From positions 293,837-357,836 of the forward strand of contig NZ_SZXJ01000044.1 in assembly GCF_005281345.1 (NCBI RefSeq): a stretch of 64,000 nucleotides of DNA, given 5' to 3'. Below, one piece after another: positions 8,353-17,803 of this stretch. The translations under genes and the position numbers were made by a program. This DNA comes from Citrobacter sp. wls619. GTDB lineage: Bacteria > Pseudomonadota > Gammaproteobacteria > Enterobacterales > Enterobacteriaceae. Under the pieces are notes generated by a model. It had not been told where the DNA came from and made no database searches. It saw only the letters and a program-made list of their open reading frames with translations. The first letter of the stretch is position 1, and each line of letters opens with the position of its first letter.

Positions 8353-9240
8353 TCAATGTGGAGCCGCCTGCCTGGCGAGGAGATCCTTAGCAGACAGCCC
8401 GGTTATCTTTAGTATAATTTCATGACTAATACCATTCGCTAACATCATCTGGGCAATGCGTAATGCCTCTTGTTGTTTGGCTTCCTGTTGCAATACTTCC
8501 GCGATAGTCATCAGACGTTCCTTTTGCTGTGGTACCCGATGGGCAACCTCACGGATAAATTTATCAACGTGAGGCGTATTTCCAAACTGCATCATGTAAT
8601 TAAATAGCGTTTTGAGCTGGCTGTCATTAGCGTATCCCGTAGCCAGCAACGAGACTAGTTGTTCCACTAATCCCATTAAATCACGCTTGCGGATATGTTT
8701 TTGCATCAATTCCAGCAGTGCTATACGGCGATGTTGCATAATTTCGTCATCGGGTATTACTGTGATATCCACCAGCGGAAATGTTGCTGAGTAAAGCTGT
8801 CGTGCCAATGCGGGATCGTCAAACTCATCCAGCCAGCAGAGTGAAAAGGGGTAGGGGCTGAGAGCGCCATGATAAAACAGCATCGGTATCACCAAAGGTA
8901 ATGTTTTATGGCCAGCATCCAAATGGCGTTGCATTGCAGCCATGGCATAGCGCATCAGCCGAAATGCCATGTGAGCGTCTGGCGAACTCTGATGCTCGAT
9001 AACAACATAGATATACCCATCGCCTTCGTTTGTTTTTAATGACCACAGCACGTCGGAGTAGCTGGCTCGCAGGCTATCCTCAATAAAACTGCCTGATTCC
9101 AGTTTTAGCGTTTGCAGATCACATAGCTCCCGCAAGGTTGATGGAAGATAGATATCCAGAAAATCTCTTGCGGTATCGGGATGGTACAAGAACTGTTTGA
9201 AGACTGCGTCATGTGGAGTGGCTGTTGTCATTTTTGTCAT
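8353..9240 (-). CDS. Rpn-family recombination-promoting nuclease (PF04754, transposase-31 type)
   Basis: A 295-residue protein that looks like E. coli RpnA (YhgA) over most of its length. The N-terminal PD-(D/E)XK nuclease domain (about residues 10-110) shows [20 protein letters not shown], then SDVLW and [11 protein letters not shown], where the conserved aspartate and the E-x-Q residues lie. E. coli Rpn proteins are DNA endonucleases that raise RecA-independent horizontal gene transfer; more recent work treats some as phage-defence factors. The C-terminus is a helical tail rich in Q, E and A ([15 protein letters not shown]), the usual variable part. There are no inverted repeats around it, so it is not an insertion sequence. 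Start ATG at 9240 has GGAT upstream. Confidence 0.85.
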   Translation of the reverse strand: MTKMTTATPHDAVFKQFLYHPDTARDFLDIYLPSTLRELCDLQTLKLESGSFIEDSLRASYSDVLWSLKTNEGDGYIYVVIEHQSSPDAHMAFRLMRYAMAAMQRHLDAGHKTLPLVIPMLFYHGALSPYPFSLCWLDEFDDPALARQLYSATFPLVDITVIPDDEIMQHRRIALLELMQKHIRKRDLMGLVEQLVSLLATGYANDSQLKTLFNYMMQFGNTPHVDKFIREVAHRVPQQKERLMTIAEVLQQEAKQQEALRIAQMMLANGISHEIILKITGLSAKDLLARQAAPH

Positions 9241-9436
9241 GGCGATCCGTCACCGTTAATTAAGATAACGTGACTGTAATCGCCCACATGGCGAGGCGCA
9301 TTGGGTGATTAACGCTTATGCGAACTGGTATCGAAGGAAAATGCCCCACCTTGTAACGCATTCATTTTTAGGGAACTGAGTACGCATTTTAGCGTGTTCT
9401 CAAACCGTTCAGTAGCACGGCTTGAGAACAGCGAAA

Positions 9437-9763
9437 TTACCCGTGCAGAAAATCTTCGCGCACCGGCGTGAAGGTATCGAGCAATGTTCCCGGCTGTAAA
9501 CAGACGCAGCCGTGCATGATATTGGGTTGCTTGTACAGGGTGTCTCCTGCACTGACGACATGCTTTTCTTCCCCAATTGTAAATTCAAACTCACCCGATA
9601 AAACGTACGTGAGTTGTTCATGCGGATGGTTGTGCATCGGGCCAACTGCGCCCTGCTCGAAATTGACTTCCACGGCCATCATTTTGCCATCGTGAGCCAG
9701 AATACGCCGGGTAACGCCGTTACCCAGATCTTCAAGCGTGGTTTCTTTATGAAAAATAAACAT
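9437..9763 (-). CDS. kdgF: KdgF-like cupin, pectin/uronate degradation protein
   Basis: A 108-residue single-domain cupin. The first cupin motif is GPMHNHPHEQLTYVLSGEFEF (residues about 40-60) and the second is PNIMHGCVC near residue 85; their His and Gln residues would hold the metal. KdgF turns the 4,5-unsaturated uronate released by pectate or alginate lyases into the linear ketone DKI, the substrate of KduI. The assignment rests on size, motifs and context: kduI and kduD lie 4 kb away and a KdgR-like palindrome sits 18 bp before the start codon. I chose ATG 9763, with GAGAG eight bases upstream, over TTG 9778. A plain cupin of other function remains possible. Confidence 0.75.
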   Translation of the reverse strand: MFIFHKETTLEDLGNGVTRRILAHDGKMMAVEVNFEQGAVGPMHNHPHEQLTYVLSGEFEFTIGEEKHVVSAGDTLYKQPNIMHGCVCLQPGTLLDTFTPVREDFLHG

Positions 9764-9781
9764 TCGGTATTCTCTCAATAA

Positions 9782-9800
9782 AATGAAACATTATTTCATT
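9782..9800. promoter_or_regulatory. KdgR-like operator before kdgF
   Basis: AATGAAACATTATTTCATT is a perfect 7-bp inverted repeat with a 5-bp centre, the best of three KdgR-like boxes in the window. It sits between kdgF and the divergent ygeA, 18 bp upstream of the kdgF start, where a repressor would cover the promoter or the transcript start. Confidence 0.65.
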
Positions 9801-9904
9801 AAATTTATATCAGGAAATAAAAAAAGGAAATGTGCGCCGACAGATGTGGAAAGTTGATCACATCTTTGGTTCACTGGGAGGACCACCACGAATAAGGGAA
9901 AATG

Positions 9905-10612
9905 ATGAAAACGATCGGTCTGTTAGGCGGAATGAGCTGGGAATCCACTATTCCCTATTATCGTCTGATTAATGAAGGGGTTAAGCAGAATCTGGGCGGT
10001 CTGCATTCTGCGAAAATTCTGCTGCACAGCGTCGATTTCCATGAGATTGAAGCCTGTCAGTCGAACGGTGACTGGCAGCGGGCAGGGGAGATCCTGGCGC
10101 AGGCTGCGCTGGGGTTACAGCAAGCGGGTGCTGAGGGGATTGTGCTGTGTACCAACACCATGCATAAAGTGGCCGAGGCCATTGAAACGGCCTGCGATGT
10201 CCCGTTTTTGCACATTGCCGATGCAACAGGGCGGGCTATACAACAGCAGAAGATGAGTAACGTCGCGCTGTTGGGCACGCGTTACACCATGGAACAGGAT
10301 TTCTATCGTGGGCGTTTACAGATGGAATTTGGCATTAGCACGCTAATCCCTGACGCTGACGACCGACATAAAATAAACCAGATTATTTTCGAGGAGCTGT
10401 GCCTTGGTGAATTTAGCGAAACGTCCCGCGACTATTACCTGAGCGTGATTGAGCAACTGGCTCGTCAGGGGGCACAAGGGGTGATCTTCGGCTGCACCGA
10501 AATTGGCCTGCTGGTTCCCACTGAAATGAGCCCGTTGCCGGTCTTCGATACCGCGGCAATCCATGCGCAGGATGCCGTGACGTTTATGCTTTCACCTGAG
10601 ACTGCAAAATAG
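9905..10612 (+). CDS. ygeA: YgeA, amino-acid racemase of the Asp/Glu/hydantoin family
   Basis: A 235-residue member of the aspartate/glutamate racemase family. The two catalytic cysteines are in LCTNTMHK near residue 83 and FGCTEIGLL near residue 196. E. coli YgeA has been described as a broad-specificity racemase, acting for instance on homoserine. Of the two ATG codons at 9902 and 9905, the second has better spacing from AAGGGA and gives the known start MKTIGLLGG. Its last 29 bases overlap the end of lysR on the other strand. Confidence 0.9.
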   Translation: MKTIGLLGGMSWESTIPYYRLINEGVKQNLGGLHSAKILLHSVDFHEIEACQSNGDWQRAGEILAQAALGLQQAGAEGIVLCTNTMHKVAEAIETACDVPFLHIADATGRAIQQQKMSNVALLGTRYTMEQDFYRGRLQMEFGISTLIPDADDRHKINQIIFEELCLGEFSETSRDYYLSVIEQLARQGAQGVIFGCTEIGLLVPTEMSPLPVFDTAAIHAQDAVTFMLSPETAK

Positions 10613-11519
10613 CCTCCAGCGGGTCGGTAATCCGGTGGAGATGGGCCTGTAGATGTGCCGTAAAAGCCTCAACCAGCGCGGATGCCGGGCGATGCAGTGG
10701 ATGAATCAGGCTGACGGTAAAAGGTACCGAAACACTAAAACGCCGGATGGCAATCCCGCTGCCTGCGTAATCCAGGGCGGTCAGCGGGTTTACTACTGAG
10801 ATCCCCACGCCGGCACGTACCATCGCACAAATTGATGCGGCACTGTGCGTTTCTATGACCATTCGGCGCTTAACCTGATGATCATTAAACAGGGTATCCA
10901 GCAACTGGCGATAGCTGTCGGTGCGCGACAGGCTGATATAGTTTTCCCCCTGAAAATCTTGCGGTGTTAATACCGCTTTCCCGGTCAGCGGATGTCCCTG
11001 CGGCAGCACGCAAACTTCATCCAGCGACAGTAATTCAGTGCGTTTAGTCCCGGCGGGGGTATGCAGGGTCTCAGTAAACCCGAGATCGTGACGTTGTGCT
11101 GATAGCCACTCTTCCAGCAGCGGCGACTCCTGCGGCACAATCTGAATGTTAACCTGCGGGTAGCGGGTGAGGAAGGGTTGCAGCAACGGCGGTAAAAAGG
11201 ACTGCGAGAACACGGGCAGGCAGACAATCGACAGCTCGCCCTGACGAAATTCACGCAGGCTTTCGGCGGCGCTGACAATCCGCTCCAGGCCATACCAGGA
11301 TCGCTGTACCTCTTCAAACAGGCGTAGTCCTTGCACTGTAGGATGCAGCCGGCCTCGCGTACGTTCGAACAGCGTTAACCCCAGAACTTTTTCAAATCTT
11401 GCCAGCTCGCGACTGACGGTAGGCTGCGAGGTGTGCAGCATCCGTGCGGCTTCCGTCAGGTTGCCTGCTGTCATAATGGCGTGAAAAATTTCAATGTGGC
11501 GCAAGTTAACGGCGGGCAT
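10584..11519 (-). CDS. lysR: LysR, activator of lysA
   Basis: A 311-residue LysR-type regulator, the founding member by position and sequence. The N-terminal helix-turn-helix (residues 1-65) includes [20 protein letters not shown]; the effector domain follows. It activates lysA, which it faces across a 117-bp gap, and responds to lysine and diaminopimelate in E. coli. It ends inside the 3' end of ygeA (29-bp convergent overlap), the same tail-to-tail arrangement as in E. coli. Confidence 0.93.
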   Translation of the reverse strand: MPAVNLRHIEIFHAIMTAGNLTEAARMLHTSQPTVSRELARFEKVLGLTLFERTRGRLHPTVQGLRLFEEVQRSWYGLERIVSAAESLREFRQGELSIVCLPVFSQSFLPPLLQPFLTRYPQVNIQIVPQESPLLEEWLSAQRHDLGFTETLHTPAGTKRTELLSLDEVCVLPQGHPLTGKAVLTPQDFQGENYISLSRTDSYRQLLDTLFNDHQVKRRMVIETHSAASICAMVRAGVGISVVNPLTALDYAGSGIAIRRFSVSVPFTVSLIHPLHRPASALVEAFTAHLQAHLHRITDPLEAILQSQVKA

Positions 11520-11636
11520 TGGCGATCCTCAAATAAACATTCCATATCATTTTTGCATAGACTCGCGATAAAACGATATTTTTTATTCTCTTTGTGCTGT
11601 GGCGTAATCATAAAAAAGCCAATACCGGAGCACACC

Positions 11637-12893
11637 ATGCCACGCCCACTCAACAGCACTGATACTGACCTGACCGCAGATAACCTGCTGCGTCTGCCCG
11701 CCGAATTCGGCTGTCCGGTATGGGTTTACGATGCGCAGATTATCCGCGCGCAGATAGCCAAACTGAGTCAATTTGACGTGGTGCGTTTTGCCCAGAAAGC
11801 CTGCTCGAATATTCATATTTTGCGTCTGATGCGTGAGCAGGGCGTGAAGGTGGACTCAGTCTCGCTGGGTGAGATTGAACGTGCGCTGGCGGCAGGTTTT
11901 GTGCCGGAGAATGATGAAATCGTCTTTACCGCCGATATGATTGACCAGGCGACGCTGGCCCGGGTGCATGAGCTACGTATTCCTGTAAACGCCGGGTCGG
12001 TTGATATGCTGGAACAGCTGGGCCAGGTTTCGCCAGGGCATCGTGTATGGCTGCGCGTCAACCCAGGTTTTGGTCACGGGCATAGCCAGAAAACCAATAC
12101 CGGCGGCGAGAACAGCAAGCACGGTATCTGGTATAGCGACCTTCCGGCGGCGCTGGAAGTTATTCAACGTTACCAGCTGAAACTGGTGGGCATTCACATG
12201 CATATCGGCTCCGGTGTGGACTACGGCCATCTGGAGCAAGTGTGTGGCGCGATGGTGCGTCAGGTTGTTGAATTCGGTCAGGATCTGGACGCTATATCTG
12301 CGGGCGGAGGGTTGTCGATCCCATATCGCGAAGGAGAAGAGGCGATCAACACCGATCACTACGTTGGTTTATGGAGCGCGGCACGCGATCAAATAGCCAA
12401 ACATCTGGGGCATCCGGTGAAGCTTGAGATCGAGCCAGGTCGTTTTCTGGTGGCGGAAGCGGGTGTGCTGGTGGCGCAAGTGCGCAGTGTGAAAGAGATG
12501 GGCAGTCGTCACTTCGTGCTGATCGACGCGGGCTTTAACGATCTGATGCGACCGGCAATGTACGGCAGCTATCACCATATCTCCGCATTGGCCGGGGATG
12601 GCCGCTCGCTGGATAATGCGGCGCAGATTGAGACGGTGGTTGCCGGTCCACTGTGCGAATCGGGCGATGTTTTTACCCAACAGGAAGGCGGCAAAGTCGA
12701 AACCCGTCTATTACCTGCGGTAGTGCCGGGAGATTACCTGGTATTGCATGATACCGGTGCGTATGGCGCGTCGATGTCGTCGAACTACAATAGCCGTCCG
12801 CTGCTACCGGAAGTACTGTTTGATAACGGCGTGGCGCGACTGATTCGTCGTCGTCAGACCATTGAAGAGCTGTTAGCGCTGGAGCTTGTCTGA
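11637..12893 (+). CDS. lysA: LysA, diaminopimelate decarboxylase
   Basis: A 418-residue PLP enzyme (fold type III) that makes L-lysine from meso-diaminopimelate, the last step of lysine synthesis. The PLP lysine lies in FAQKACSN near residue 54, HMHIGSG is near residue 190, and LCESGDVF and GAYGASMSSNYN form the other active-site parts. E. coli LysA has 420 residues. The start is ATG 11637, preceded by CCGGAG; the upstream frame to 11433 overlaps lysR and is not coding. Expression depends on LysR, divergently encoded. Confidence 0.95.
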   Translation: MPRPLNSTDTDLTADNLLRLPAEFGCPVWVYDAQIIRAQIAKLSQFDVVRFAQKACSNIHILRLMREQGVKVDSVSLGEIERALAAGFVPENDEIVFTADMIDQATLARVHELRIPVNAGSVDMLEQLGQVSPGHRVWLRVNPGFGHGHSQKTNTGGENSKHGIWYSDLPAALEVIQRYQLKLVGIHMHIGSGVDYGHLEQVCGAMVRQVVEFGQDLDAISAGGGLSIPYREGEEAINTDHYVGLWSAARDQIAKHLGHPVKLEIEPGRFLVAEAGVLVAQVRSVKEMGSRHFVLIDAGFNDLMRPAMYGSYHHISALAGDGRSLDNAAQIETVVAGPLCESGDVFTQQEGGKVETRLLPAVVPGDYLVLHDTGAYGASMSSNYNSRPLLPEVLFDNGVARLIRRRQTIEELLALELV

Positions 12894-12895
12894 TT

Positions 12896-12984
12896 GCATG
12901 CCGGATGGCGCTACGCTTATCCGGCCTACGCAATTAGCGGTGGGACCTGTAGGCCGGATAAGGCGAAGCCGCCATCCGGCATCT
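12896..12984. repeat. REP pair (BIME) between lysA and the LacI-family gene
   Basis: Two inverted REP units, GCCGGATGGCG..CTTATCCGGCC and GGCCGGATAAGGCG..GCCATCCGGC, face each other just past the lysA stop codon. Confidence 0.9.
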
Positions 12985-12993
12985 GATTAAGAA

Positions 12994-14004
12994 TTATTTA
13001 TAATACGGCCCTGTTGTCACCGATTCCCGCAACACCAGGGTGCCCGTAAACGGTGGAATGGGTTCTACGTCTTCGTCATTAGCCAGACGAATAGCCTGAT
13101 CGATTGCCGTGGTTATCATGGTATCGATAGGCAGATAGACGGTGGAGAGTCCTGGCTCCAGCCATTTCGCGCTGGGCGCATCATCAAAACCAAACAACGA
13201 AACATCCTCGGGGATCTTTAGTCCAGCCTGATGTAATGCTTTCGATGCACCTAACGCCATGTCATCGTTACAGGCGAACAGTGCGCTGAATTTCACCCCT
13301 TCATCTAACAGTTCACGACAGGCTTCATAGCCCCTGGTCATCGTTGAATTGCCGTATTTGACCCTGGCGGGTTCCCAGGGAATTCCGTTTTTTTCCAGCG
13401 CTTTACGATATCCCATCAACCGGGATTTACCGGTTGGCGTATGGCCGGGGACGGTGATGCAGGCAATATCACGATGTCCTTGCGAGATGAGGTAATCGAC
13501 TGCCTGAAACGCCGCGTCTTCCTGTTCAAAGAAAATCGCGCGGTCGCGGGCCTGGCTGACGTCGCGGTTAATGACCAGCAATGGCATATCAATGCGGGTC
13601 ATCAGCGACAGAATCGCCTTTTCGCTCATGTAGCGGGTGTAGAGAATTATGGCGTCGCACTGGCGGTCGGCCAGCATTTGAACGGCTTCCTGCTCACGCT
13701 CTGGTGTGTCATGTCCGTCGGTGACAATCAGCTGTTTGCCGTGAGACTCCGTCTGGCGTGATGCCTGTTGCAGCAAACGACCAAAGTAGAATCCATCAAA
13801 TGTAGACACCACCAAACCAATGCTGTTGCTGGTGCGGTTTGCCAGTGAACGCGCTAAAAAATTAGGCCGATAATCTAATGCCTGCATGGCGTTGAAGACT
13901 TTCTGGCGCGTGCTTTCTTTAACCTGCCCCGTACCATTAAGTACGCGTGAAACGGTCGCTTTCGATACGCCAGCATGTCGTGAAACGTCTAACATCGTTG
14001 TCAT
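12994..14004 (-). CDS. LacI-family regulator immediately downstream of galR
   Basis: A 336-residue LacI/GalR-type repressor: helix-turn-helix in MTTMLDVSRHAGVSKATVSRVLNGTG, hinge near residues 45-60 (YRPNFLARSLANRTS), then a sugar-binding domain. It is not GalS: the N-terminus and ligand domain resemble AscG (the cryptic beta-glucoside repressor) more than GalR. It begins only 13 bp after the galR stop codon on the same strand, so both are probably co-transcribed. No transporter or enzyme gene sits beside it, so its target is unknown. I believe Salmonella has a similar gene at this place, but this is from memory. Confidence 0.8.
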   Translation of the reverse strand: MTTMLDVSRHAGVSKATVSRVLNGTGQVKESTRQKVFNAMQALDYRPNFLARSLANRTSNSIGLVVSTFDGFYFGRLLQQASRQTESHGKQLIVTDGHDTPEREQEAVQMLADRQCDAIILYTRYMSEKAILSLMTRIDMPLLVINRDVSQARDRAIFFEQEDAAFQAVDYLISQGHRDIACITVPGHTPTGKSRLMGYRKALEKNGIPWEPARVKYGNSTMTRGYEACRELLDEGVKFSALFACNDDMALGASKALHQAGLKIPEDVSLFGFDDAPSAKWLEPGLSTVYLPIDTMITTAIDQAIRLANDEDVEPIPPFTGTLVLRESVTTGPYYK

Positions 14005-14017
14005 GACGCAATCCTGA

Positions 14018-15046
14018 TTAATCGTTTGACGAAGAATTTCCCGGCTCAGTCAGCGCCGAAACGGAATGCCGACGTACCAGCGTTGGGTTAAAGACGTGAG
14101 TGATTTCCGGGACCGGGCGGTTTTCGGCCAGCGCCAGCGCCAGTTCGGCGGCCTGGGTTGCCATCGTCACGATAGGGTAACGTACCGTCGTCAGCCGCGG
14201 ACGCACGTAGCGCGAAACCAGTACATCATCAAAGCCAATCAGCGAGATTTCGCCTGGTACATCAATGCCATTATCGTTTAACACACCCATAGCGCCCGCC
14301 GCCATTGAGTCGTTATAGCAGGCGATAGCCGTGAAGTTTTTGCCGCGACCAAGCAGCTCAGTCATTGCCTGCTCGCCGCCGCTTTCATCGGGCTCGCCAA
14401 ACGTGACCAGTCGATCGTTTACCGGAATATTGCTTTCCGCCAGCGCGTCGTAATAGCCTTGCAAACGGTCTTCCGCATCTGAAATGCTGTGGTTGGAACA
14501 CAGATAACCGATGCGCGTATGGCCCTGCTGAATAAGATGACGGGTTGCCAGCCAGGCACCGTAACGGTCGTCCAGCGCAACGCAGCGTTGTTCGAATCCC
14601 GGTAAGATTCGGTTGATCAGTACCATACCGGGGATCTGTTTCATCAATGATGTCAGCTCGACATCCGGGATAATTTTAGCGTGGACCACGAGGGCTGCAC
14701 AGCGGTGGCGAATAAGCTGCTCAATCGCCTGACGTTCCTTTTGCTCGTTATGGTAGCCGTTGCCAATCAGTAAAAAGTTACCGGTGTTATAGGCCACCTG
14801 CTCGACAGCTTTAACCATTGCCCCAAAGAACGGATCGGACACATCACCGACTACCAGACCGACGGTTTCAGTAGATTGTTGTGCCAGCGCACGCGCATTG
14901 GCGTTGGGGTGGTAGCTGAGTGATTCCATTGCACTCATTACAGCCAGACGCGATGCTTCGCTGGCTTTGGGGGAGTCATTGATCACTCGAGAAACGGTGG
15001 CGACTGATACACCAGCTAGTCGGGCTACATCCTTAATGGTCGCCAT
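14018..15046 (-). CDS. galR: GalR, galactose operon repressor
   Basis: A 342-residue LacI-family protein almost identical in pattern to E. coli GalR (MATIKDVARLAGVSVATVSR). The DNA-binding domain covers residues 1-60, followed by the galactose-binding domain. It represses galETKM, galP and mgl genes until galactose or fucose binds. I chose ATG 15046, which gives the known N-terminus; the frame upstream to 15112 adds 22 unrelated residues. It lies next to lysA-side genes and the Omr sRNAs as in E. coli. Confidence 0.95.
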   Translation of the reverse strand: MATIKDVARLAGVSVATVSRVINDSPKASEASRLAVMSAMESLSYHPNANARALAQQSTETVGLVVGDVSDPFFGAMVKAVEQVAYNTGNFLLIGNGYHNEQKERQAIEQLIRHRCAALVVHAKIIPDVELTSLMKQIPGMVLINRILPGFEQRCVALDDRYGAWLATRHLIQQGHTRIGYLCSNHSISDAEDRLQGYYDALAESNIPVNDRLVTFGEPDESGGEQAMTELLGRGKNFTAIACYNDSMAAGAMGVLNDNGIDVPGEISLIGFDDVLVSRYVRPRLTTVRYPIVTMATQAAELALALAENRPVPEITHVFNPTLVRRHSVSALTEPGNSSSND

Positions 15047-15262
15047 GATAGTACCTGTTGTGGGTAAACGCTTACATCCCGCCAGTGTTACGGAAAACGG
15101 CTGTCTGTTCAAGCAGATTGCCCGTCAGGACGTCGCAAATGTGAGCGGACACGAGCGAAGTAAGACAGAAAATAGAAAATGAAAACCTTTGCTTACACTT
15201 TGCGATGTGCTGTTGCGATTGTTCGCTGGTGAGGGGAGAGAGCGGATTGATAGAGTTGAGAT

Positions 15263-15346
15263 CCCAGAGGTATTGATAGGTGAAATCAACTTTCGGGTTG
15301 ATCACAAAATTTACACCAGCCTGCGCAGATGCGCAGGTTTTTTTTT
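15263..15346 (+). ncRNA. omrB: OmrB small RNA
   Basis: About 84 nt. It begins CCCAGAGGTATTGATAGGTG, the conserved OmrA/OmrB 5' end that base-pairs with mRNAs of outer-membrane proteins, and ends in the shared terminator stem CCTGCGCA/TGCGCAGG with a run of nine T. Its middle part differs from OmrA and fits OmrB. OmrA/B are made under OmpR-EnvZ control, bind Hfq and repress ompT, cirA, csgD and ompR among others. Position between aas and galR is as in E. coli. Confidence 0.93.
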
Positions 15347-15460
15347 GCCTCCAGCGTATCTGTAACAGTAACCGATAATTTACACAACTCGTTGCACTTG
15401 GGTTCATTCCTTTGCGTTTTCCAACTGGCGGAACGGCGCGGTGACGACCACAATCAAGAT

Positions 15461-15547
15461 CCCAGAGGTATTGATTGGTGAGATTATTCGGTACGCACTT
15501 CGTACCTGTCTCTTGCACCGACCTGCGCGGATGCGCAGGTTTTTTTT
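15461..15547 (+). ncRNA. omrA: OmrA small RNA
   Basis: About 87 nt, starting CCCAGAGGTATTGATTGGTG and ending in stem CCTGCGCG/TGCGCAGG plus seven T. The first twenty and last thirty bases match OmrB 115 bp upstream with few changes; the middle contains a second stem GGTACG..CGTACC absent from OmrB. Same strand as aas, whose start lies 97 bp downstream past the terminator. It is a tandem paralogue of OmrB with overlapping targets. Confidence 0.93.
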
Positions 15548-15643
15548 CGGACTCTATTTACCCGTTATCTGTCGCGCCCATTCCCCAACTCGTATACTCT
15601 CCCATCATTGATGTTTATATAATTAATGGCACAGGGAGTTGAG

Positions 15644-17803
15644 ATGCTATTTGGCTTTTTTCGTAACCTGTTTCGCGTACTTTTTCGTGTTCGTGTCACG
15701 GGCGATGTCGGCGTGCTTCGGGGAGAACGCGTCTTAATCACGCCTAACCATGTCTCATTTATCGATGGTATCCTGCTGGCGCTCTTTTTACCGATTCGCC
15801 CTGTGTTTGCCGTTTACACCTCTATTAGTCAGCAATGGTATATGCGCTGGCTCACTCCACTGATTGATTTCGTACCGCTAGACCCAACCAAACCGATGTC
15901 GATTAAACATCTGGTACGCCTGGTCGAGCAGGGCCGACCGGTGGTTATTTTCCCGGAAGGACGTATTTCGACCACCGGTTCACTGATGAAAATCTACGAC
16001 GGTGCCGGGTTCGTTGCCGCAAAATCAAAGGCGACGGTGGTGCCTGTGCGTATCGAAGGCGCGGAACTGACCCATTTCAGCCGTCTGAAAGGTCTGGTTA
16101 AACGGCGATTCTTTCCGCAAATCAGCATCCATATCCTACCGCCAACGTCATTGCCGATGCCGGAAGCGCCGCGCGCGCGCGATCGTCGCAAAATCGCCGG
16201 TGAAATGCTGCACCAGATTATGATGGAAGCGCGTATGGCCGTCCGCCCGCGTGAAACGTTATACGAGTCTCTGCTGGCGGCAAAATACCGGTTTGGCGCA
16301 GGCAAAAACTGCATAGAAGATATTAATTTCACGCCGGACAGCTATCGCAAACTGCTGACGAAAACGCTGTTTGTCGCACGTATTCTGGAAAAATACAGCA
16401 CCGAGGGTGAAAGAATCGGCCTGATGCTGCCAAATGCGGGTATCAGCGCGGCGGTTATTTTTGGCGCCATTGCGCGTCGACGTATCCCGGCCATGATGAA
16501 CTATACGGCGGGTGTGAAGGGGTTAACCAGCGCCATTACCGCGTCAGAAATCAAAACCATTTTTACCTCCCGGCAGTTTCTCGATAAGGGTAAGCTCTGG
16601 CATTTACCGGAACAACTCACGCAAGTGCGCTGGGTGTATCTGGAGGACTTGAAGGCCGATGTGACCTTTGGCGATAAGCTGTGGATTTTTTCACATCTGC
16701 TGGCTCCGCACCTGGCACAGGTGAAACAGCAGCCTGAAGAGGCCGCGGTGATCCTCTTTACCTCGGGATCAGAAGGCCACCCGAAAGGTGTCGTACACAG
16801 CCATAAGAGCATTCTGGCGAACGTCGAGCAGATTAAGACGATTGCCGACTTCACCGCCGACGATCGCTTTATGTCAGCATTGCCGCTATTTCACTCGTTT
16901 GGCCTGACGGTAGGGTTATTCACGCCGTTGCTGACCGGCGCTGAAGTGTTTTTGTACCCCAGTCCGCTGCATTACCGCGTCGTTCCTGAGCTGGTATATG
17001 ACCGTAACTGCACCGTGTTGTTTGGTACCTCAACGTTCCTCGGCAATTATGCGCGGTTTGCTCACCCGTACGATTTCCACCGTCTGCGCTATGTTGTTGC
17101 CGGAGCCGAAAAGCTGCAAGACAGCACGAAGCAGTTGTGGCAGGAGAAATTTGGTCTGCGCGTCCTTGAGGGCTATGGCGTGACGGAGTGTGCGCCAGTG
17201 GTGTCGATTAACGTACCGATGGCGGCGAAATCGGGAACGGTAGGGCGCATTCTGCCTGGTATGGATGCCCGACTGTTGGAGGTTCCTGGTATTGAAGATG
17301 GCGGGCGTTTACAGCTGAAAGGCCCTAATATTATGAGCGGCTATCTGCGCGTCGAAAAGCCGGGTGTACTGGAAGTCCCAACCGCAGAAAATGCACAGGG
17401 CCAGATAGAACACGGCTGGTACGACACCGGTGATGTGGTGCGCTTTGATGAAAATGGCTTTGTGCAGATTCAGGGGCGCGCCAAGCGCTTTGCCAAAATT
17501 GCCGGTGAGATGGTGTCACTGGAAATGGTTGAACAGCTGGCGCTGGCGGTATCTGCTGACAAAATGCATGCCACGGCGATCAAGAGCGATACCAATAAAG
17601 GGGAAGCGCTGGTGCTGTTTACTACCGACGGCGAGCTGACCCGTGAAAAATTACTCCAGTATGCGCGCATCCACGGCATTCCAGAGCTTGCCGTACCGCG
17701 TGATATCCGCCACTTGAAACAACTCCCTCTGCTCGGCAGCGGTAAGCCAGATTTTGTCACGCTGAAAAGCTGGGTTGATGAACCGGAAAAACAACATGCG
17801 TGA
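15644..17803 (+). CDS. aas: Aas, 2-acylglycerophosphoethanolamine acyltransferase / acyl-ACP synthetase
   Basis: A 719-residue fusion, the same length as E. coli Aas. The N-terminal acyltransferase (about residues 1-190) shows NHVSFIDG and FPEGR; two membrane-associated stretches follow; the C-terminal AMP-binding domain shows [13 protein letters not shown] near residue 375 and GWYDTGD. It re-acylates lysophosphatidylethanolamine at the inner face of the inner membrane using acyl-ACP. I chose ATG 15644, preceded by AGGGAG, rather than 15626. Its stop overlaps the lplT start by 8 bp, so the two are coupled. Confidence 0.96.
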   Translation: MLFGFFRNLFRVLFRVRVTGDVGVLRGERVLITPNHVSFIDGILLALFLPIRPVFAVYTSISQQWYMRWLTPLIDFVPLDPTKPMSIKHLVRLVEQGRPVVIFPEGRISTTGSLMKIYDGAGFVAAKSKATVVPVRIEGAELTHFSRLKGLVKRRFFPQISIHILPPTSLPMPEAPRARDRRKIAGEMLHQIMMEARMAVRPRETLYESLLAAKYRFGAGKNCIEDINFTPDSYRKLLTKTLFVARILEKYSTEGERIGLMLPNAGISAAVIFGAIARRRIPAMMNYTAGVKGLTSAITASEIKTIFTSRQFLDKGKLWHLPEQLTQVRWVYLEDLKADVTFGDKLWIFSHLLAPHLAQVKQQPEEAAVILFTSGSEGHPKGVVHSHKSILANVEQIKTIADFTADDRFMSALPLFHSFGLTVGLFTPLLTGAEVFLYPSPLHYRVVPELVYDRNCTVLFGTSTFLGNYARFAHPYDFHRLRYVVAGAEKLQDSTKQLWQEKFGLRVLEGYGVTECAPVVSINVPMAAKSGTVGRILPGMDARLLEVPGIEDGGRLQLKGPNIMSGYLRVEKPGVLEVPTAENAQGQIEHGWYDTGDVVRFDENGFVQIQGRAKRFAKIAGEMVSLEMVEQLALAVSADKMHATAIKSDTNKGEALVLFTTDGELTREKLLQYARIHGIPELAVPRDIRHLKQLPLLGSGKPDFVTLKSWVDEPEKQHA

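Noticed and set aside
8353-9240. Insertion sequence suggested by the transposase-31 family name
   Set aside because: There are no terminal inverted repeats or target duplication around it; the family are Rpn nucleases.
15072-15518. 148-codon minus-strand frame in the galR-aas gap
   Set aside because: It is antisense to OmrA and OmrB; repeated peptide segments reflect the shared sRNA ends.
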